The notes beneath the pieces are model-generated. The model worked only from the letters and a program-made list of their open reading frames with translations. It was not told where the DNA came from and did not search any database. 64,000 bases of DNA, taken from Oreohelix idahoensis (lineage: Eukaryota; Mollusca; Gastropoda; Stylommatophora; Oreohelicidae). The position numbers and the translations under genes are program-made. Location of the stretch: positions 248,001-312,000 of the forward strand of contig JAMPIV010014148.1 in the NCBI GenBank assembly GCA_024509875.1. Direction: 5' to 3'. Below, piece after piece: positions 22,722 through 35,230 of this stretch (position 1 is the stretch's first letter; every line of letters starts with the position of its first letter).

Positions 22722-24836
22722 ATGTCTAGCCTAAATGATTTTATAGAAATTGGAGAAAAGACAGGAAAGTCGGGGGATTCTTTGCTTGAGTGGGCAAAGG
22801 CCGAACACAAAGGGTATGAGTTACAGAAAAAACAAGAAGATGACAGACGAGAACGCTATGAGGAGCGTCAACTACAAAAATTGAAGATTGAAGCAGATAA
22901 AGAACTGAAACAGATTGAAGCAGATAGGGATAAGGAATTGAGACAGATTGAAGCAGATAGGGATAGGGAACTGAGACAGATTCAAGCAGATTCAGAAAAT
23001 AAAAAAATTGAGGCAGATCTAAGACGGATGGAGTTAGAAAAAATGAAGATTGAGGCGGACAAGGAAATTGCTATAAAAAAGTTGGAGCTTGATTCTGGCA
23101 ATCCTAGTTCGACTTCTAGGGAGCCAGCTCGCCCTTATAGACTACGATTACCGAATTTTCGGGAGGAAGTAGATAGCATGGACTTCTTTTTGGAGAGATT
23201 TGAATCAGAGGCTCTTGCCTGGAGGGCAAGGAAGGAGGAATGGCCTTCACTTTTATCTGCATTGCTTTCCGGCTCTGCTTTAAACACCGTATATAGTTTG
23301 CCTGTGGCTGACAGAACTAATTATGATACCGTAAAGGCAACATTGCTGAGAGAATTTAAGCTGACAGCTGAAGGGTATCGCTCTCGTTTCAGAGATGCGA
23401 TGCCTAGTGCCGACCAAGATTTCGGCTCTTTTGTCACCAAAATTAAACTTATCCTTAATAGATGGACAGAGCTGGAGGGAATAACTAGGGATTTTGATGG
23501 ACTCTTTGATCTCATGTTGCGGGACAAGGTGTTGTCCTCATGTTGTTCTGACATGGTTGCATTTTTTCAAGAACGCAAACCCAGAGACATTACTGCTATG
23601 TCAGAGTTGGGGCGGCAGTACGTTACCGCTCACCCTGGTAAGACAATTCACAAATCATTTGTCCCTGAGCCTTTCGCTACATGTGTTGGCAAGGTTATTG
23701 GGAAACCTTTCCGGCAACATCGGTCCAAGAGTGCGGACAGGTTTGCCAGGAGAAGGTTTGATCGGCAATACTCTAGTGGGCATGGATCTCATGGGAACTA
23801 TGATAATTTTAAGGGATACAGATCTCCGAAAAAACAATCGTTCTACCGTCAGGATAGATCTCCGTTTAGATACACGGGAGATAGGCATGAAAGGTCTACT
23901 CGGAGGCAAGTCCGAATAGACACTCCCAGCGATCCCGATCACCGCTGGTATAGAAGAAGTGGTCAGAGTAAAAGGAATGACAGGGATGACAAACGGGAGC
24001 AAGAACTCCTCAATTCACCACAGGGTAGTCCTAAAAAAGATGATGGTAGTCAGCTTCGTTGTGGCGCGTGTGACGGAAGGGGACATGCTGCAAGAGTCTG
24101 TCCAAACAATTCAGAAAAGGCTAATGCTGCATACGTTCTGAAAACCTTTAATAACGAAGATTGCGAGGGATGTAGGCCTTTGTTTGAACCTGATGGCAGA
24201 CCATTACTAATTTGTGGTCATACTCTGCTTTGCCTCTCTTCTCTTGATGGGAGCGGAAGCTTAGAATTACACCAGGGCATGGTTCAGAACTGGTTGGTGT
24301 CTGTGTTGCGGGACACTGGATGCACTACGATAGGAGTGCGCAGATCATGTATTGACGAATCGTGCCTTATTGGTAAGACTGTCGGATGCGTGACATTTGG
24401 GGGAAATGTTGAATATTACCCCCTAGCCATTATAGAAGTGGATACACCCTTTATTTCTGGTCGGGTGCAGGCGTGTGTTCTTGAGGCTCCAGTGGTCAAT
24501 TTGATTATAAGGAACGTGCGTGGTGTTCGTGACTGTACTCAGGCCGACATCACAAAATGGCAGGTCGAACGGTCAGTTGTGGCCAATGTGGTGGTCACAA
24601 GGGCGCAGACCAGATCATACGACAATTCATTGGCGATACAGCGGGAACTACCGACATCTTTCGCGGTCCCATGTATTGCCTCCACGGGTCCCGATGTACC
24701 AGCATCGGACTTTGTCCAGCAGCAGCGAGCTGATGGAACATTGCAGAAATGTTACACTTTGGCCCAAAATGGTGATGTAAAGTGCACGAAGTCGGCACGT
24801 TACTGGTTTGAGTTGAAAAATGATGTTCTTACCTGA
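22722..24836 (+). pseudogene. Element B gag and protease
   Basis: ATG at 22722 opens 704 codons. Residues about 30-125 are a charged coiled coil built on EADRDKELRQI-type repeats. The middle part is a capsid-like region with LPNFREEVDSMDFFLERF and later LLREFKLTAEGYRSRF. An Arg/Ser-rich basic segment follows (about 330-430). A zinc knuckle CGACDGRGHAARVC sits near residue 447. The aspartic protease DTGCTTIGV lies near residue 530. The frame ends at a TGA (24834-24836), but the same frame resumes immediately and runs into integrase (MLQVAHDSPFAGHMG). The TGA is therefore most likely a nonsense mutation within a single gag-pol frame; element C has no stop at this point. Gag forms the particle, and the protease cleaves the polyprotein. 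Confidence 0.85.
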
Positions 24837-25480
24837 TGCTTTTCCAGCCAATTCGAATTCAAGCGCCAGGTGGTTGTGCCTGTCGCCTTTAGATCAAAGA
24901 TGTTGCAGGTGGCACACGATTCACCGTTTGCTGGACATATGGGGGTTGCAAGAACTTGCCATAGGGTTCTGTCACAATTCTATTGGCCGGCATACAACAA
25001 AGACATTAAGGTATACTGCAGGTCTTGCAGGGTATGTCAGCCAGTGACACATAAAGGCAAATTACCGAAGGCTCCGTTGCAGGTTGTTGATTTGTCGATT
25101 CGCCCCTTCCAGAAAGTTGCCATCGATATCGTTGGTCCTCTTTCTGTTGCATCAGAGAGAGGCTTTCGTTTTATTCTGACAATGGTGGATCTATGCACCA
25201 GGTGGCCCGAGGCTGTGCCAATGAGGACTATCACCTCTCAGGCTGTGGCGGATGCGTTGCAGATGTTGTTCAGTAGGTTTGGGTTTCCCGAGGTGATACT
25301 GTCAGATAGGGGACGTCAATTCATTTCTAAGGAAATGGCCGAGATCACTAAATTGTTGGGCATTTCCCAATCGTTCACCAGCCCTTATCATCCCCAGTCA
25401 AACGGGGTATGTGAACGTTTTAATGGCGCATTGAAGGATATGTTGGCCAAGGTCACTGCTGAATTTCCCCAGGAATGGAT
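24837..25480 (+). pseudogene. Element B integrase
   Basis: Continues the gag-protease frame after the TGA. The HHCC zinc domain reads HDSPFAGHMG ... CRSCRVCQ (about 24915-25045). The D,D(35)E core has VAIDIVGPLS (first Asp, about 25125), VILSDRGRQF (second Asp, about 25305) and NGVCERFNGALKD (Glu, about 25410). Near 25477 the frame shifts by one base. The C-terminal part continues in another frame with FLPAVLFAYREAPQESTGF and the GPY/F-type module ITWQGPFKVLKKV (about 25825). Integrase precedes RT, which in Ty3/Gypsy is characteristic of the Gmr1-like group. Confidence 0.85.
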
Positions 25481-27482
25481 AAATTCCTTCCAGCAGTATT
25501 ATTTGCCTATAGAGAGGCGCCTCAGGAGAGCACCGGGTTCTCCCCATTTGAAATATTGTACGGGGCGAATCCGAGGGGCCCAATGCACATTCTGAAAGAT
25601 ATACTGGTTGGTGGGTGTTCTGATGGGTCCTCCGTTTCCAGTTACGAATACGTCATAAACCTGCGTGACCGTATTGTCAAAGCGTGTGCCGTGGCACGTG
25701 ATAATTTATCCGTGGCGGGGGCGCGGTACCGGCAATACGCTAACCGCGGATCCAAACTACTGTTCTTGGTTCCCGGTGAAGAGGTATGGCTTCTTATTCC
25801 ATCAAAGGAAGACCGTTTGAGCATTACATGGCAGGGGCCGTTTAAGGTGCTTAAGAAGGTAACGGATGTTGATTATTTAATCCAGGTTCGGAACAAGGAG
25901 AAAGTATTCCACATTAATATGTTAAAACCTTATATGGAACGGCCAGAGGCTCTAAAAGGGGTGGACCCTGGGTTGTCTGGGGAGACCCCGAAGATGGCAT
26001 GTTCTGTGGTCATTAATGAATTGGGTGACATGGGAGATGATATTAATCTCCAGCTGTCTCTCGTTCCCCTTGCTCCTTCTGAGTCTTGGGAAAATGTGCA
26101 GATATGTAACGACCTAACGATAACACAGAAATCGGAGGCACGATCGGTCATTAGAGAGTTTAAGGATGTTCTCACTGATTTGCCAGGACGTGCCGATTTG
26201 ATCTGCCACAATATCATCCTGACAGACGACCAACCGATCAGGGTAAAGCCGTATCCGCAGCCATTACATTTCAAGTCGGCGATTGAAAAAGAACTAGATG
26301 ACATGTTACGGTTGGGGATCATTTCTCCATCGGAGTCTACTTACTCCTACCCTATGGTCGTGGTACGAAAGAAAAATGGATCCTTGCGTGTCTGCATCGA
26401 CTTCCGTAAATTAAATAGTGTCACTGTGATTGACGCTGAGCCAATACCGAACCAAGAGGACCTCCTTACGCAACTTTCCCATGCCAGGTTTTTTAGTAAA
26501 CTGGATTTATCTCGGGGATACTGGCAGGTTCCTCTTGTCGAATGCTAAACCTTTGACGGCATTTTCCACCCCAAAGGGTTTATTTCAGTTTAATTTTATG
26601 TGTTTCGGGCTAGTTAATGCGCCCGCAACTTTCGTCAGAATGATGAGAAAGTTACTAGGTCATCGTACGGATGTGATTACGTACATCGATGACATCTGCC
26701 TGTTCCATGAAACATGGGAACAACATATATCGGGGTTGTCTTCCCTGTTGCGTTGTTTACGTAAGCATGGTTTAACGGCACGCCCTAGTAAGATTTGTAT
26801 CGGTTTTAGTGAGTTGAGTTTTTTGGGGTTTATCGTAGGTAATAATCTACTAAAACCCGAGACTGGCACGGTTACAAAAATTTTAGAACTACAGGCACCT
26901 AGGACTAAGAAGCAGGTCAGAAGCCTGATGGGACTTGTCAATTTTTATCGCAAATTCATCCCTCAATTTTCTACAATTTCTGATGCTTTAACCTCTCTTA
27001 CTAGTAAAGGGATGCCTAACATGGTTGTATGGTCGGCAGAATGCGAGAAAGCATTATCAAAAATCAAGGAGTTATTTTCCAGACGACCAATCCTTCTTTT
27101 GCCTGATTTGAGCAAACCCTTTATACTGCGGACCGACGCGTCATCTGTGGGAATTGGCGCATGTCTTATGCAAGACCACGAGAGTATCCTACATCCTGTG
27201 ATGTATGTTAGTCGGAAACTGTTACCGGCGGAGACCAGGTACTCAACAATCGAAAGGGAATGCCTGGCTATAGTATGGGCAGTGTCAAAACTGTCCCGAT
27301 ACTTGATAGGGTCCCAGTTTATACTTCAGACAGATCATCGACCTCTACTGTTTTTGATATCTTCGAAGTCGACAAGCTCACGGTTGACTCGTTGGGCCTT
27401 ATTGCTACAACAGTTCCAGTTCACAATTATCCCATTAGAGGGTAGACTTAATGTCGTGGCAGATGCTCTGTCTAGATTGTAA
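25475..27482 (+). pseudogene. Element B integrase tail, reverse transcriptase and RNase H
   Basis: After the shift near 25477: the integrase tail to about 25960, then a linker, then RT with DQPIRVKPYPQP (26230), SLRVCIDFRKLNSVTV (26385) and RFFSKLDLSRGYWQVP (26490). A second frameshift near 26535 follows. The downstream frame continues KPLTAFSTPKGLFQFNF, FGLVNAPATF (26605), TYIDDICLF (catalytic box, 26680) and LSFLGFIVG. RNase H has FILRTDASSVGIGACL (27120), ETRYSTIERECLAIVW (27235) and FILQTDHRPLLFL (27320). The frame ends VVADALSRL at 27482. Two shifts plus the upstream stop make B non-functional unless the shifts are sequencing errors. Confidence 0.9.
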
Positions 27483-27628
27483 TTTTTGGGACATGAGGCA
27501 TATGTGTTCGTAGGCACGACGTCTACGTACACCAGTGTAAATTTTTTTTTTTTGGTTGAACTTGTCTAATATTTTGTTGCATGCTGTGAAATCTACTGCT
27601 CTCAGAGAGAAGAAAACTCCGTTTTCTT

Positions 27629-27647
27629 TTCTTGGGAAGGGGGTAGA
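27629..27647 (+). promoter_or_regulatory. Polypurine tract of element B
   Basis: GGGAAGGGGGTAGA directly precedes LTR start TGTCACAT at 27648. Confidence 0.75.
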
Positions 27648-28105
27648 TGTCACATAATATCTTTTGTTGCACACATGGACTTTGGTGGAATAAACATATA
27701 TTTGGTGCGCACATCAGCTTTAAAGAAAATGGTGCAAAGGGGTGCAATGGAATGGAGTGAACAGGAAGCCTGATAGAGAAAGATGTCAGTTGGCCGGCTT
27801 TAGAAGCCGCATTGCATATTAATCGTGCTCTCTTTAAGGGTGCTGGGATTTGTACAGCATTGTTGTATAGTCCAGGGGTAGTAGGACTTGTTGATCCAGT
27901 CAGATGTTAATTGCTGACAATGTATTGCTATTATTATTGAATTCCTACGTGTTTCATTGTTATTATTAAAAAGGGAGATTGTCAGCACGCCTTCGTGTAC
28001 GCTTTGTGAATGGCGTTTACAAGTATGTTGATTGTGTGACCTCTCGCAGTTTGATACGAGCTTAGAGGACAATGTCATGAAAGTGTAGATATTATACTGT
28101 GACAG
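27648..28105 (+). repeat. 3' LTR of element B (458 bp)
   Basis: Same length as the 5' LTR. Ends ACTGTGACA, followed by the GGGGT flank and then element A sequence. Confidence 0.9.
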
Positions 28106-30364
28106 GGGTGATAGTGCGAAGTATGGATATGCCTAGTCTTGAATATTCTAAGCACCTCCTCTGTCAACTTGCCTCTAAATTGTGACCCGTTGTCTGTGAG
28201 AATTTCATGCGGGAAGCCCAATCTAGTAAAGATATTCAGTAAACCGTCAGCTACATGCACTGAGTCGCATGCTGGCATGGCTATGGCTTCGCCCCACATG
28301 GAACAGGTGTCCACTAAGGTAAGGATATGGGAGTTCCTCTTCTTAGTTCTCAGCAGAGGTCCAATTATATCCACGGCCACTCTTTCAAATGGGGTGCCCA
28401 AGATTGGCATCTCCCCAAGGGTCGCGGGTGCCGTCCAGTGTTTTGGTGCAACTTTCTGGCACTGAGGACAAGACTTGACGAAACGTTCAATGTCGCCGGT
28501 GATACCTGGCCAATAATAGTGGCAGGCGATCCTTTGAGTCGTGGCGCTCATTCCCATGTGTCCACTAAATGGGATAGAGTGGCCCATCTCAAGCACCTGG
28601 TTCCTATAGGTTGCAGGAACTACTAATTGGTTGTGTTCCTGTCCTTCATTTCCAGCTCGGCGATACATCAATCCATTTTTCATAAAGAAGTCTGCCTTGG
28701 TAGGTGGGTTGTGTGTCCTAGGTAATTTTTTAAAACAGGGCGCCAGTGAGGAATCTTCCATTTGGGCCCTCTTCAATTCCTCGGGGAGGATATTGGTAGG
28801 AGGTTCCTGCTCTGCGTCTTTTTTTGACTATCCTCTAGTCTGTACGGCCGCTATGACTAGTGGTTGAGTAGGTTCTCCAAGGAACACATATCTACATCCC
28901 AAGATTAAAGAGTAGATTGGTTCTTCCATTATAGCTGCACGAATCTCTCCTGTAACATAACGAGAATCCACTCTGATAAGTGCAATTGGCGGTGTCATGG
29001 GTGCAACATCCTTCGTCGGACCTTGGATGTCGACCCTCTCTTCTGTTATCTGGTCAGGGGTGACAAGAGATGCCCTGACCACCGCATCGAAAGCAAGTCC
29101 TGTGTCATAAAGGCACTCCACAGATTGTCCGTTTACGAGGACTGATTCGATGACGGGAGGATGAGAAACGTTTCCGGTCCTCTGCTCCTTCCGGGGTGAC
29201 GATTTTGTCTGCAGACAGGCAGCATGTTGGGGAGGAGGTCTGCGCTTGCACTCATTAGTGTTGTGATTGTTCAAGCGACAGTACTTGCACCATTTATCTC
29301 CCTGTCTTTGGTGTGGCGCAGCATTTTTCTTGTTTTGCTCTTTGTAGTTATCCTGTTTTGCGTGCTGTTTATGCGAGATGTGTGGTCCTTTGCTTTGTTG
29401 GTCTGGTTGGGAGCGAGCAGGTTGCTTTGGCGCCTGATCCGAAAACTTCTTTCTGGCTCCTTGAGACTCCATGAGAGCATTTTGGAATCGCTCTGCCAGT
29501 GTAAGAATATTTTCTAACCGGTCAGCTCAGTTTTCAGTGAGAAATCTACGCATTTCCACCGACATAGACTCTTTTAGTTGCTCTATCACAATCAGCTCTT
29601 TCAACCCGTCATAGTTCTCGGTAAAGTTTCCCAGTGTACACCACATCACTAAGTAGTCTTCAATACGGGCTGCGAACTTGAGAAAGTCTCTCCGGCCTCC
29701 TTCCTAGAACCTCGAAATTTTTTCCGGTAAGCCTCTGAATGAAGCTCGTACCTCACCAAAAGAGCTTTTTTCAATGCCTGATAGTCATCTTGCTCTCCGG
29801 CCGGAAGTTTATTAAAAACTTCGTAGGCGGCTCCTCTTAGGCCCTGGGAAAGTTCCACCTCCGTTCTTCAAGTCCAAACCCTGTTGCAAAGCGTTCGAAG
29901 CGGTCTAAAAAGGCGTCCATGGTATCGTTCCTTTCTGAAAAAGGTTCCAGCGGAAAGTTCATGGCATTGGGTGGTGCAGGTTGCGAAGTAGGCACACCAT
30001 CTGAGTGGGGTGAGTACCCTCCATCAAAGTTGGAAGCCGCTGCACTTTTTGCCAGCTCTATCTGATTGGTCTGTCCCTGGATTTCCAGTTGCTTCATGTT
30101 AAGTGCATGCTCTGCTGCTTCTTTCCGCTCCGCTGCTTCTGCTGCGGCTTTCCGCTCCGCTGCTTCTGCTGCGGCCTTCTCCTTCCGCTCCGCTGCTTCT
30201 GCTGCGGCTTTCTCCTTCTCCATTGCAAGTTTCTACACTTCCATCTCTCTTGCATGGAGTTTATCAGTCTCCTCACTCACAAATTTCATCAGATCTTTTC
30301 CACTTAACCCGTATTCACGACATGCCTCCATTAAACTAGTTCTAATTTTTGCGGCATCTGCCAT
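28106..30364 (-). pseudogene. Element A gag, protease and first half of integrase
   Basis: ATG at 30364 (minus) opens MADAAKIRTSLMEACREYGL. A stop (TAG, near 30233) interrupts EMEV-KLAMEKEK. A coiled-coil region of AAAEAAERKE repeats (30225-30110) follows, then the capsid-like part (FLDRFERFATGFGLEERRW, 29900; LLVRYELHSEAYRKKFRG, 29730) with frameshifts near 29850 and 29660. A TGA lies near 29528. The zinc knuckle CKYCRLNNHNTNEC is near 29260 and the protease motif YDTGLAFDAVV near 29100. A TAG follows VQTRG near 28826. The integrase zinc domain HSIPFSGHMG ... CPQCQ is at 28575-28465, the core Asp residues in VAVDIIGPLL (28385) and ILTDNGSQF (28190), and the frame ends at the HYHP codons where B is inserted. 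Same order as element C and clearly its homologue. Confidence 0.85.
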
Positions 30365-30489
30365 GATATGCAGTATGGGTTCACGAAGGGAAAAATTGGC
30401 AGTGACCTCCAAGCAAATTGTTTGACTCGCACAAGTAATTATCTCTTAAAACCTTCTAGGTTTAAATTAGTAATCAAGTTCAAATAGTT

Positions 30490-32430
30490 CTTAAAAAAAA
30501 TCACTCACTCAGCATATTCTGAAAATTATATAACAGATTACACTGACAAACAACATTTTTCTTTCTTATATAAGAATAAGTGTTCTTAGGTCAGTTTTTT
30601 GCGCTGATTTCAAATCTGAAATCCGTTTATCTCTATCACGTCGGGTTCTTAAGATATTTGTGAATAAATATATTTTTTGGGAAACCGTTATTTGCTCCGT
30701 TTCATTTTTACTATATAACTTATTAAAAATTAATAAAATGCAAAATAATTCTACTTTGTATACTGCTAAAAGATGCATGACATATGTTACGCTATTTTTC
30801 AAATAGTTACTGTATTTTGAAATAATTCTGAGCGAAATATGGCTTCTAGAAGTTGTAGAATCGGTATCGAAACCAGTGCCTCATGATCCAATCACGTGTC
30901 CGATCCCAGTTCCACCATAACAATATCCGTTGGACGTGAATGAACCATCAGAAAGTGATAGTTTACCTGCTTTAGAAACTAATTCTGACTCGGATTATAT
31001 ACCGGTGAATGATGGTGTTCACTTAATTAACCATTCAGAACTTTGAGATCTAATACGTGATCTCGCTCTTACCAAAGGACAAGCGGAATTACTCGGTTCG
31101 CGACTCAAAGAATGGAATCTTTTAGCGCCCAATACTCCGATATCTAAATTTCGTCATAGACACAGAGAACTTGTTCAATACTTTGAGATGGATGATGGCA
31201 TTTGCTATTGCAAAGATGTAAACGGTCTAATGGTGCACCTCGGTCGTGAGCACATAGTCAACGAATGGCGACTTTTCATCGACTCTTCCAAGACTAGTCT
31301 AAAAGCCGTGTTATTGCATAACGGAAATTTATTTTCATCAATTCCAGTCGCCTACTCTGTTCATATGAAAGAAACTTATGACAATATGGCTATACTTTTG
31401 GCAAAAATAAAGTACAATGACTACCAATGGCGGATTTGTGGAGACCTAAAGGTCATGGCAATTCTCACGGGCATGCAGACTGGGTATACTAAATTTTGTT
31501 GCTTCCTATGTGAATGGGACAGCCGCAACAGACAGGAACATTATGCAAGAAAGGTGTGGCCTATCAGGGATCGTATGCAGCTCTGGCATAAAAATGTAAT
31601 ACATGAGTCATTAGTTAACAAAGACGGCATCATTTTACCACCGTTACATATAAAGTTGGGGCTCATGAAGAATTTCGTAAAAGCGTTAGATAAAACGAGC
31701 AAAGCTTTCACTTATCTTCGAGAAAAGTTTCCGCAAGTTAGCGATGCAAAGATAAAGGAAGGTATCTTTGTAGGACCTCAGATTAGGAAAGTTATTGCAG
31801 ACAAACAATTCGAGAACTTGTTACATGGTAGTGAACTTCGCGCATGGATGGCATTCAAATCGATCGTCGATAACTTTCTGTGAAATCACAAATCTGTCGA
31901 CTATATGCATATTGTTAAGCAGTGCATAAATGCATACAGAATTATGGGCTGTAACATGTCCCTCAAAATCCATTTGCTTGATTCGCATCTTGACTTTTTC
32001 CCTGACAAACTTGGCGAAGTCAGCGATGAACATGGAGAACGATTCCATCAAGATATCGCCGTAATGGAATCACGCTATCAAGGACGGTGGAGTGTGACCA
32101 TGCTTGCCGATTATTGTTGGATGCTTCATCGCGATGTACCACATGCCATTCACCGACGAAAGTCGACTGCAAAGAAATTCAAGCCTACATAACTGTTACA
32201 CTTCTTGTATGAATGATGTTATAATACTTTATGCCTTGTTAAAAAACTTCAATTGCGTATTTCTAGAGATCCCGACCTGATAGAGAAAAACGGTTTGCAG
32301 ATTTAAAAACAGCGCATTAAAATTGACCAGAAAAACATAGAAATGTTAGAGAAAGAAAAAAAAAGTTTTTTTTTTGTTAGTCAGTGTTATCTCTAAGTTT
32401 TCTATGAAAAATTTGCTAAATATTTATGAT
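30490..32430 (+). mobile_element. DNA transposon with long inverted repeats, inserted in the leader of A
   Basis: The left block about 30505-30685 and right block about 32245-32420 are inverted copies. For example left 'tctctatcacgtcgggttctt' pairs with the complement of right 'gagatcccgacctgatagaga', and left 'acactgacaaacaac' pairs with the complement of right 'gttagtcagtgtt'. These imperfect terminal inverted repeats are at least 150 bp, with one transposase-like gene between them (30930-32192). Exact ends and TSD could not be fixed. It sits between A's gag start (30364) and primer site (32712), where element C has only about 0.28 kb. Confidence 0.6.
30930..32192 (+). pseudogene. Transposase-like protein of an uncharacterised widespread TE family
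   Basis: Plus-strand frame: ESDSLPALETNSDSDY, then after a TGA near 31047 DLIRDLALTKGQAELLGSRLK. Then comes the long intact part 31188-31883: EWRLFIDSSKTSLKAVLLHNG, WRICGDLKVMAILTGMQ, TKFCCFLCEWDSRNR (Cys pair), LPPLHIKLGLMKNFVKALD, EGIFVGPQIRKVI. A stop at 31881-31883 is followed by CNMSLKIHLLDSHLDFF, VSDEHGERFHQDIAVMESRY and LADYCWMLHRD, ending at 32192. I recall near relatives as large families of unnamed proteins in arthropod, cnidarian and mollusc genomes. The conserved Asp residues, Cys pair and flanking inverted repeats fit a DDE-type transposase, but I cannot name the superfamily. Confidence 0.65.
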
Positions 32431-32711
32431 AAAAATTTTCCCAGCAGTTACAGAAAAAGATTTTTAAAAATCAGTTCCCTACAGTATCTTCTGTTCTCAA
32501 AAAGTGCTTACTCTGTCCGTTTGATACTCAATTTAAAAAGTATCACTCGTGCTTTAGAGATATAAATTATCCCCCCTATGAAATAGACAAATTATAGTAA
32601 TAGTCAGTCTAGAAGGTAATCCCTCAAAATGCCAACATATTTTGCAATTATCGCAACTGTATAGCAGGGATGAAAATGTGATTTATCACACTTCTAAGTC
32701 CGGGTTCACTA

Positions 32712-32730
32712 ATCCCAAGACGAGCCCACA
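32712..32730 (-). promoter_or_regulatory. Primer-binding site of element A (tRNA-Pro-like)
   Basis: Minus strand, two bases after the 5' LTR: TGTGGGCTCGTCTTGGGAT. The tRNA-Pro primer site is TGGGGGCTCGTCCGGGAT, so the match is close with one substitution at the third base and small changes near position 13. Confidence 0.65.
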
Positions 32731-32732
32731 AT

Positions 32733-33612
32733 TGTCGTGTGGTGAGTACTGGGGCAACTACAACAGTAGTTTTTGCCAGGAATAGTCTATGAGATATTAA
32801 ATATAAGGTCTCTAGAAATTGGCTCGTTAAGAAAGAATAAAGACCTATTCGAGATAGGGACAAGAAGACAGGAATGCGAATGCTTTCCACTAGACAGTGT
32901 TTTCTAATTAATTATGGAAAGAGTTCTGTTTCCCCACGACCTTAGCTTCTGCCCTTAGATCCCGTAAAGAAAAAGCCCCCAACCTCATCTGAGTAGAGCA
33001 AGGTTCCTATAGGTGAATATGTAACACCGACAGCACGAGTGATACATTAACAAACTAGATAATGATCAAACGATCGTTGGGTTTATTAATGAAATATCCA
33101 CACATATAGGGTTAGTAATGGTTAGAACGTGATGGTGGTGAAAGACGATTCACAAAAAACACACAGATGAGATAATAAAAATGCAGTTAATTAAGTAATA
33201 GTTAATTAAGAATGAACTGGTGTAAAGTGAAATGATGATGTGATGTGATACGTGTTACCAAACTGGTGAGTAATCTACACAGTCCATGTGTCTCTAAATG
33301 CTTCGCATTGATATGACGATTCACATGTATGCATACACTGTCCCAAGTTGTTATACGTTATGTCGAGTGGGGTATCTCTAAGCTGAGGACGGTCTGATGA
33401 ATACTGTTGTCGTACGGAGAACGCTGACGAGATATCTATGTATATTCCTTCACTGTTTAAGTATATCTCTGTAGTGTTGATCAACAGTTAATAGCTGTCA
33501 TATGAACAAAAGGTCTGTTGTCTAATCTCCCGAGGGTACTGGCCACACTGGATATCTTCACGAATCGGTAGTGATATGTAGACTCATAACCTTGCATATG
33601 TAGTCGTGATTC

Positions 33613-33698
<86 letters not shown>

Positions 33699-35152
33699 GC
33701 TTCATAGATTGCGCTTAAGAGGGTGTTGCCCTTGCTATAAATATGCGATTCCTCTTTTGAGCTCTTTTGCTTGACTTCAGATAATAATAATCTTTCGAGT
33801 GATTTGAATTTATGATGACTCTGTATTGAACTTGTGATAACTCTGTATTGAACTTGTGATAACTCTGTATTGAACTTGTGAGCAAGCAGTATATGGTGAC
33901 GAAAAATGCTGCGTCCACCTTCTGACTTGTGGGTGAGACAATATTCCTTTTTAATTGAGGAATGAAAGATGTCCTATGGCGAATTCTGCTAGCCAAATGT
34001 TCGTTTTTGATAACTTATTTCTGGTTAGACGTCAGACACGTTGCGTGTAGACTCAGACTTCTGATGAACTGAAGACACACAAAAGTCTTCGTAAGTTTTT
34101 CACATTTAACATCACTGGTTGACTTGCATTTAAACTACTGCTCATTATTCATCTCTCTCTTTCTGAGTTCAATTCTAATGATGTTAAATATCTTGTGCAT
34201 GAGAGTGTGTGCGCATGGGAGACTGTGATGATAATGAAGGTGACGTATGAACTATTAATTACCTCCTATCATCCTATCATCTTCTAGGAAAATCCTCTGA
34301 TTTTATTAATCAGTTATGCCAAGAATTATTTGAAACTTTATCTTTCGCACATTTTAGCTGTGAGGTTACAATAAACAAAAATAAGAAAATGTATTAATAA
34401 GTATAAGATCTACTAACCTTCTTTTCCCTTCACAAAATCCTTTAAGAACACAATTAATCACAGAACTGAATTATCATCCACTCTGAATTAACACGTGTAT
34501 TAGGCTAGGCGTTTTTGGGATTAATCTCTTCCTCACAAGGTAAAAACCTGGATTCCTTCCTAGAACAAGCTACGCAGTAGGTTATATTTCTGCCAGTCCA
34601 ATATGGGTTTCTTGTACAGCTCAGCCCATACCAACCAATCCTTAATGGCCCCTCTGGTCACCCATTCACAGGATCGCTCTTGTCCCCTGTCAGTCCAAAC
34701 GTGGGTGTAGTTTGACCTCTGATTGTTTATTGTTCACCTGGCCAAGATGGGCGTCCAATGTGGTAAACCAACGCTTGTCTGAACAGCGGCCGACCTAAGA
34801 TAACACCATTACAGCATGAGACGTTTTCCCCTGGCCAATCTGGGCGTCCAATGGGGTGTCACAAAAATTACAGCATGCCCAGATGTGTTTTCACCAGATT
34901 TATCACGATGAAATGTGGGCTTCAAACGATAATGTAAGGCATGGGGACTCAATCAAAGGACTTTTATTTCTCCCGATGAAAGAACAAATGTGGTTCTCTA
35001 GATACCGGTCGCGAGTAATCACAACGATGAAATAGCAAATGTGGGTCGCAAATATGGGATGAAAGAGCAAATGTCGGAGAAAATACAATATGAAAAATAT
35101 GAAAAATGTAGGAAAAGTTGGAGCAAAAAGGCCTATGCGCTCGTTTATCACA
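32733..35152 (-). repeat. 5' LTR of element A (2420 bp)
   Basis: Partner of 14932-17411. It ends at 35152 and is followed by ATAAA (35153-35157) and then by duplicated-segment sequence. Contains the shorter (AT)n run 33613-33694. Confidence 0.9.
33613..33694. repeat. (AT)n microsatellite in the 5' LTR of A
   Basis: About 82 bp of AT/TA with one C interruption at about 33657. Confidence 0.95.
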
Positions 35153-35230
35153 ATAAATGAGAGTGGAAGGGCAAAATGTTAGACGGGCATGCACGCCCAA
35201 TTCTTAGGCCTTCGGAAATTAAGTTCGTTC
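35153..35230 (+). repeat. Duplicated segment copy 1, continuation after element A
   Basis: ATAAATGAGAGTGGAAGG ... CCTTCGGAAATTAAGTTCGTTC matches 61624-61700. The run ends in the 11-bp target site TAAGTTCGTTC used by the next insertion. Confidence 0.85.

Larger units (their letters stand above)
19628..28105 (+). mobile_element. LTR retrotransposon B, Gmr1-like Ty3/Gypsy, 8.5 kb, inserted in the integrase of A
   Basis: Two 458-bp LTRs (19628-20085, 27648-28105) begin TGTCACATAATATC and end ACTGTGACA, with 7-bp inverted ends. Between them on the plus strand are an unusually long 2.6-kb leader, gag-protease, integrase, reverse transcriptase and RNase H in that order, then a polypurine tract. It interrupts the integrase of A between the HYHP and SNGQ codons. 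About nine differences over 458 bases (around 98%) separate the LTRs. One stop and two frameshifts break the polyprotein. Protein sequence differs strongly from A and C, so B belongs to another lineage of the same group. Confidence 0.9.

Noticed and set aside
22722..27482. Ty1/Copia identity for element B (and A, C) because integrase precedes RT
   Set aside because: RT and RNase H motifs (FGLVNAPATF, YIDD, TDASSVGIG), the HHCC and GPY/F modules and the zinc knuckle are of Ty3/Gypsy type. Copia RT motifs are absent.
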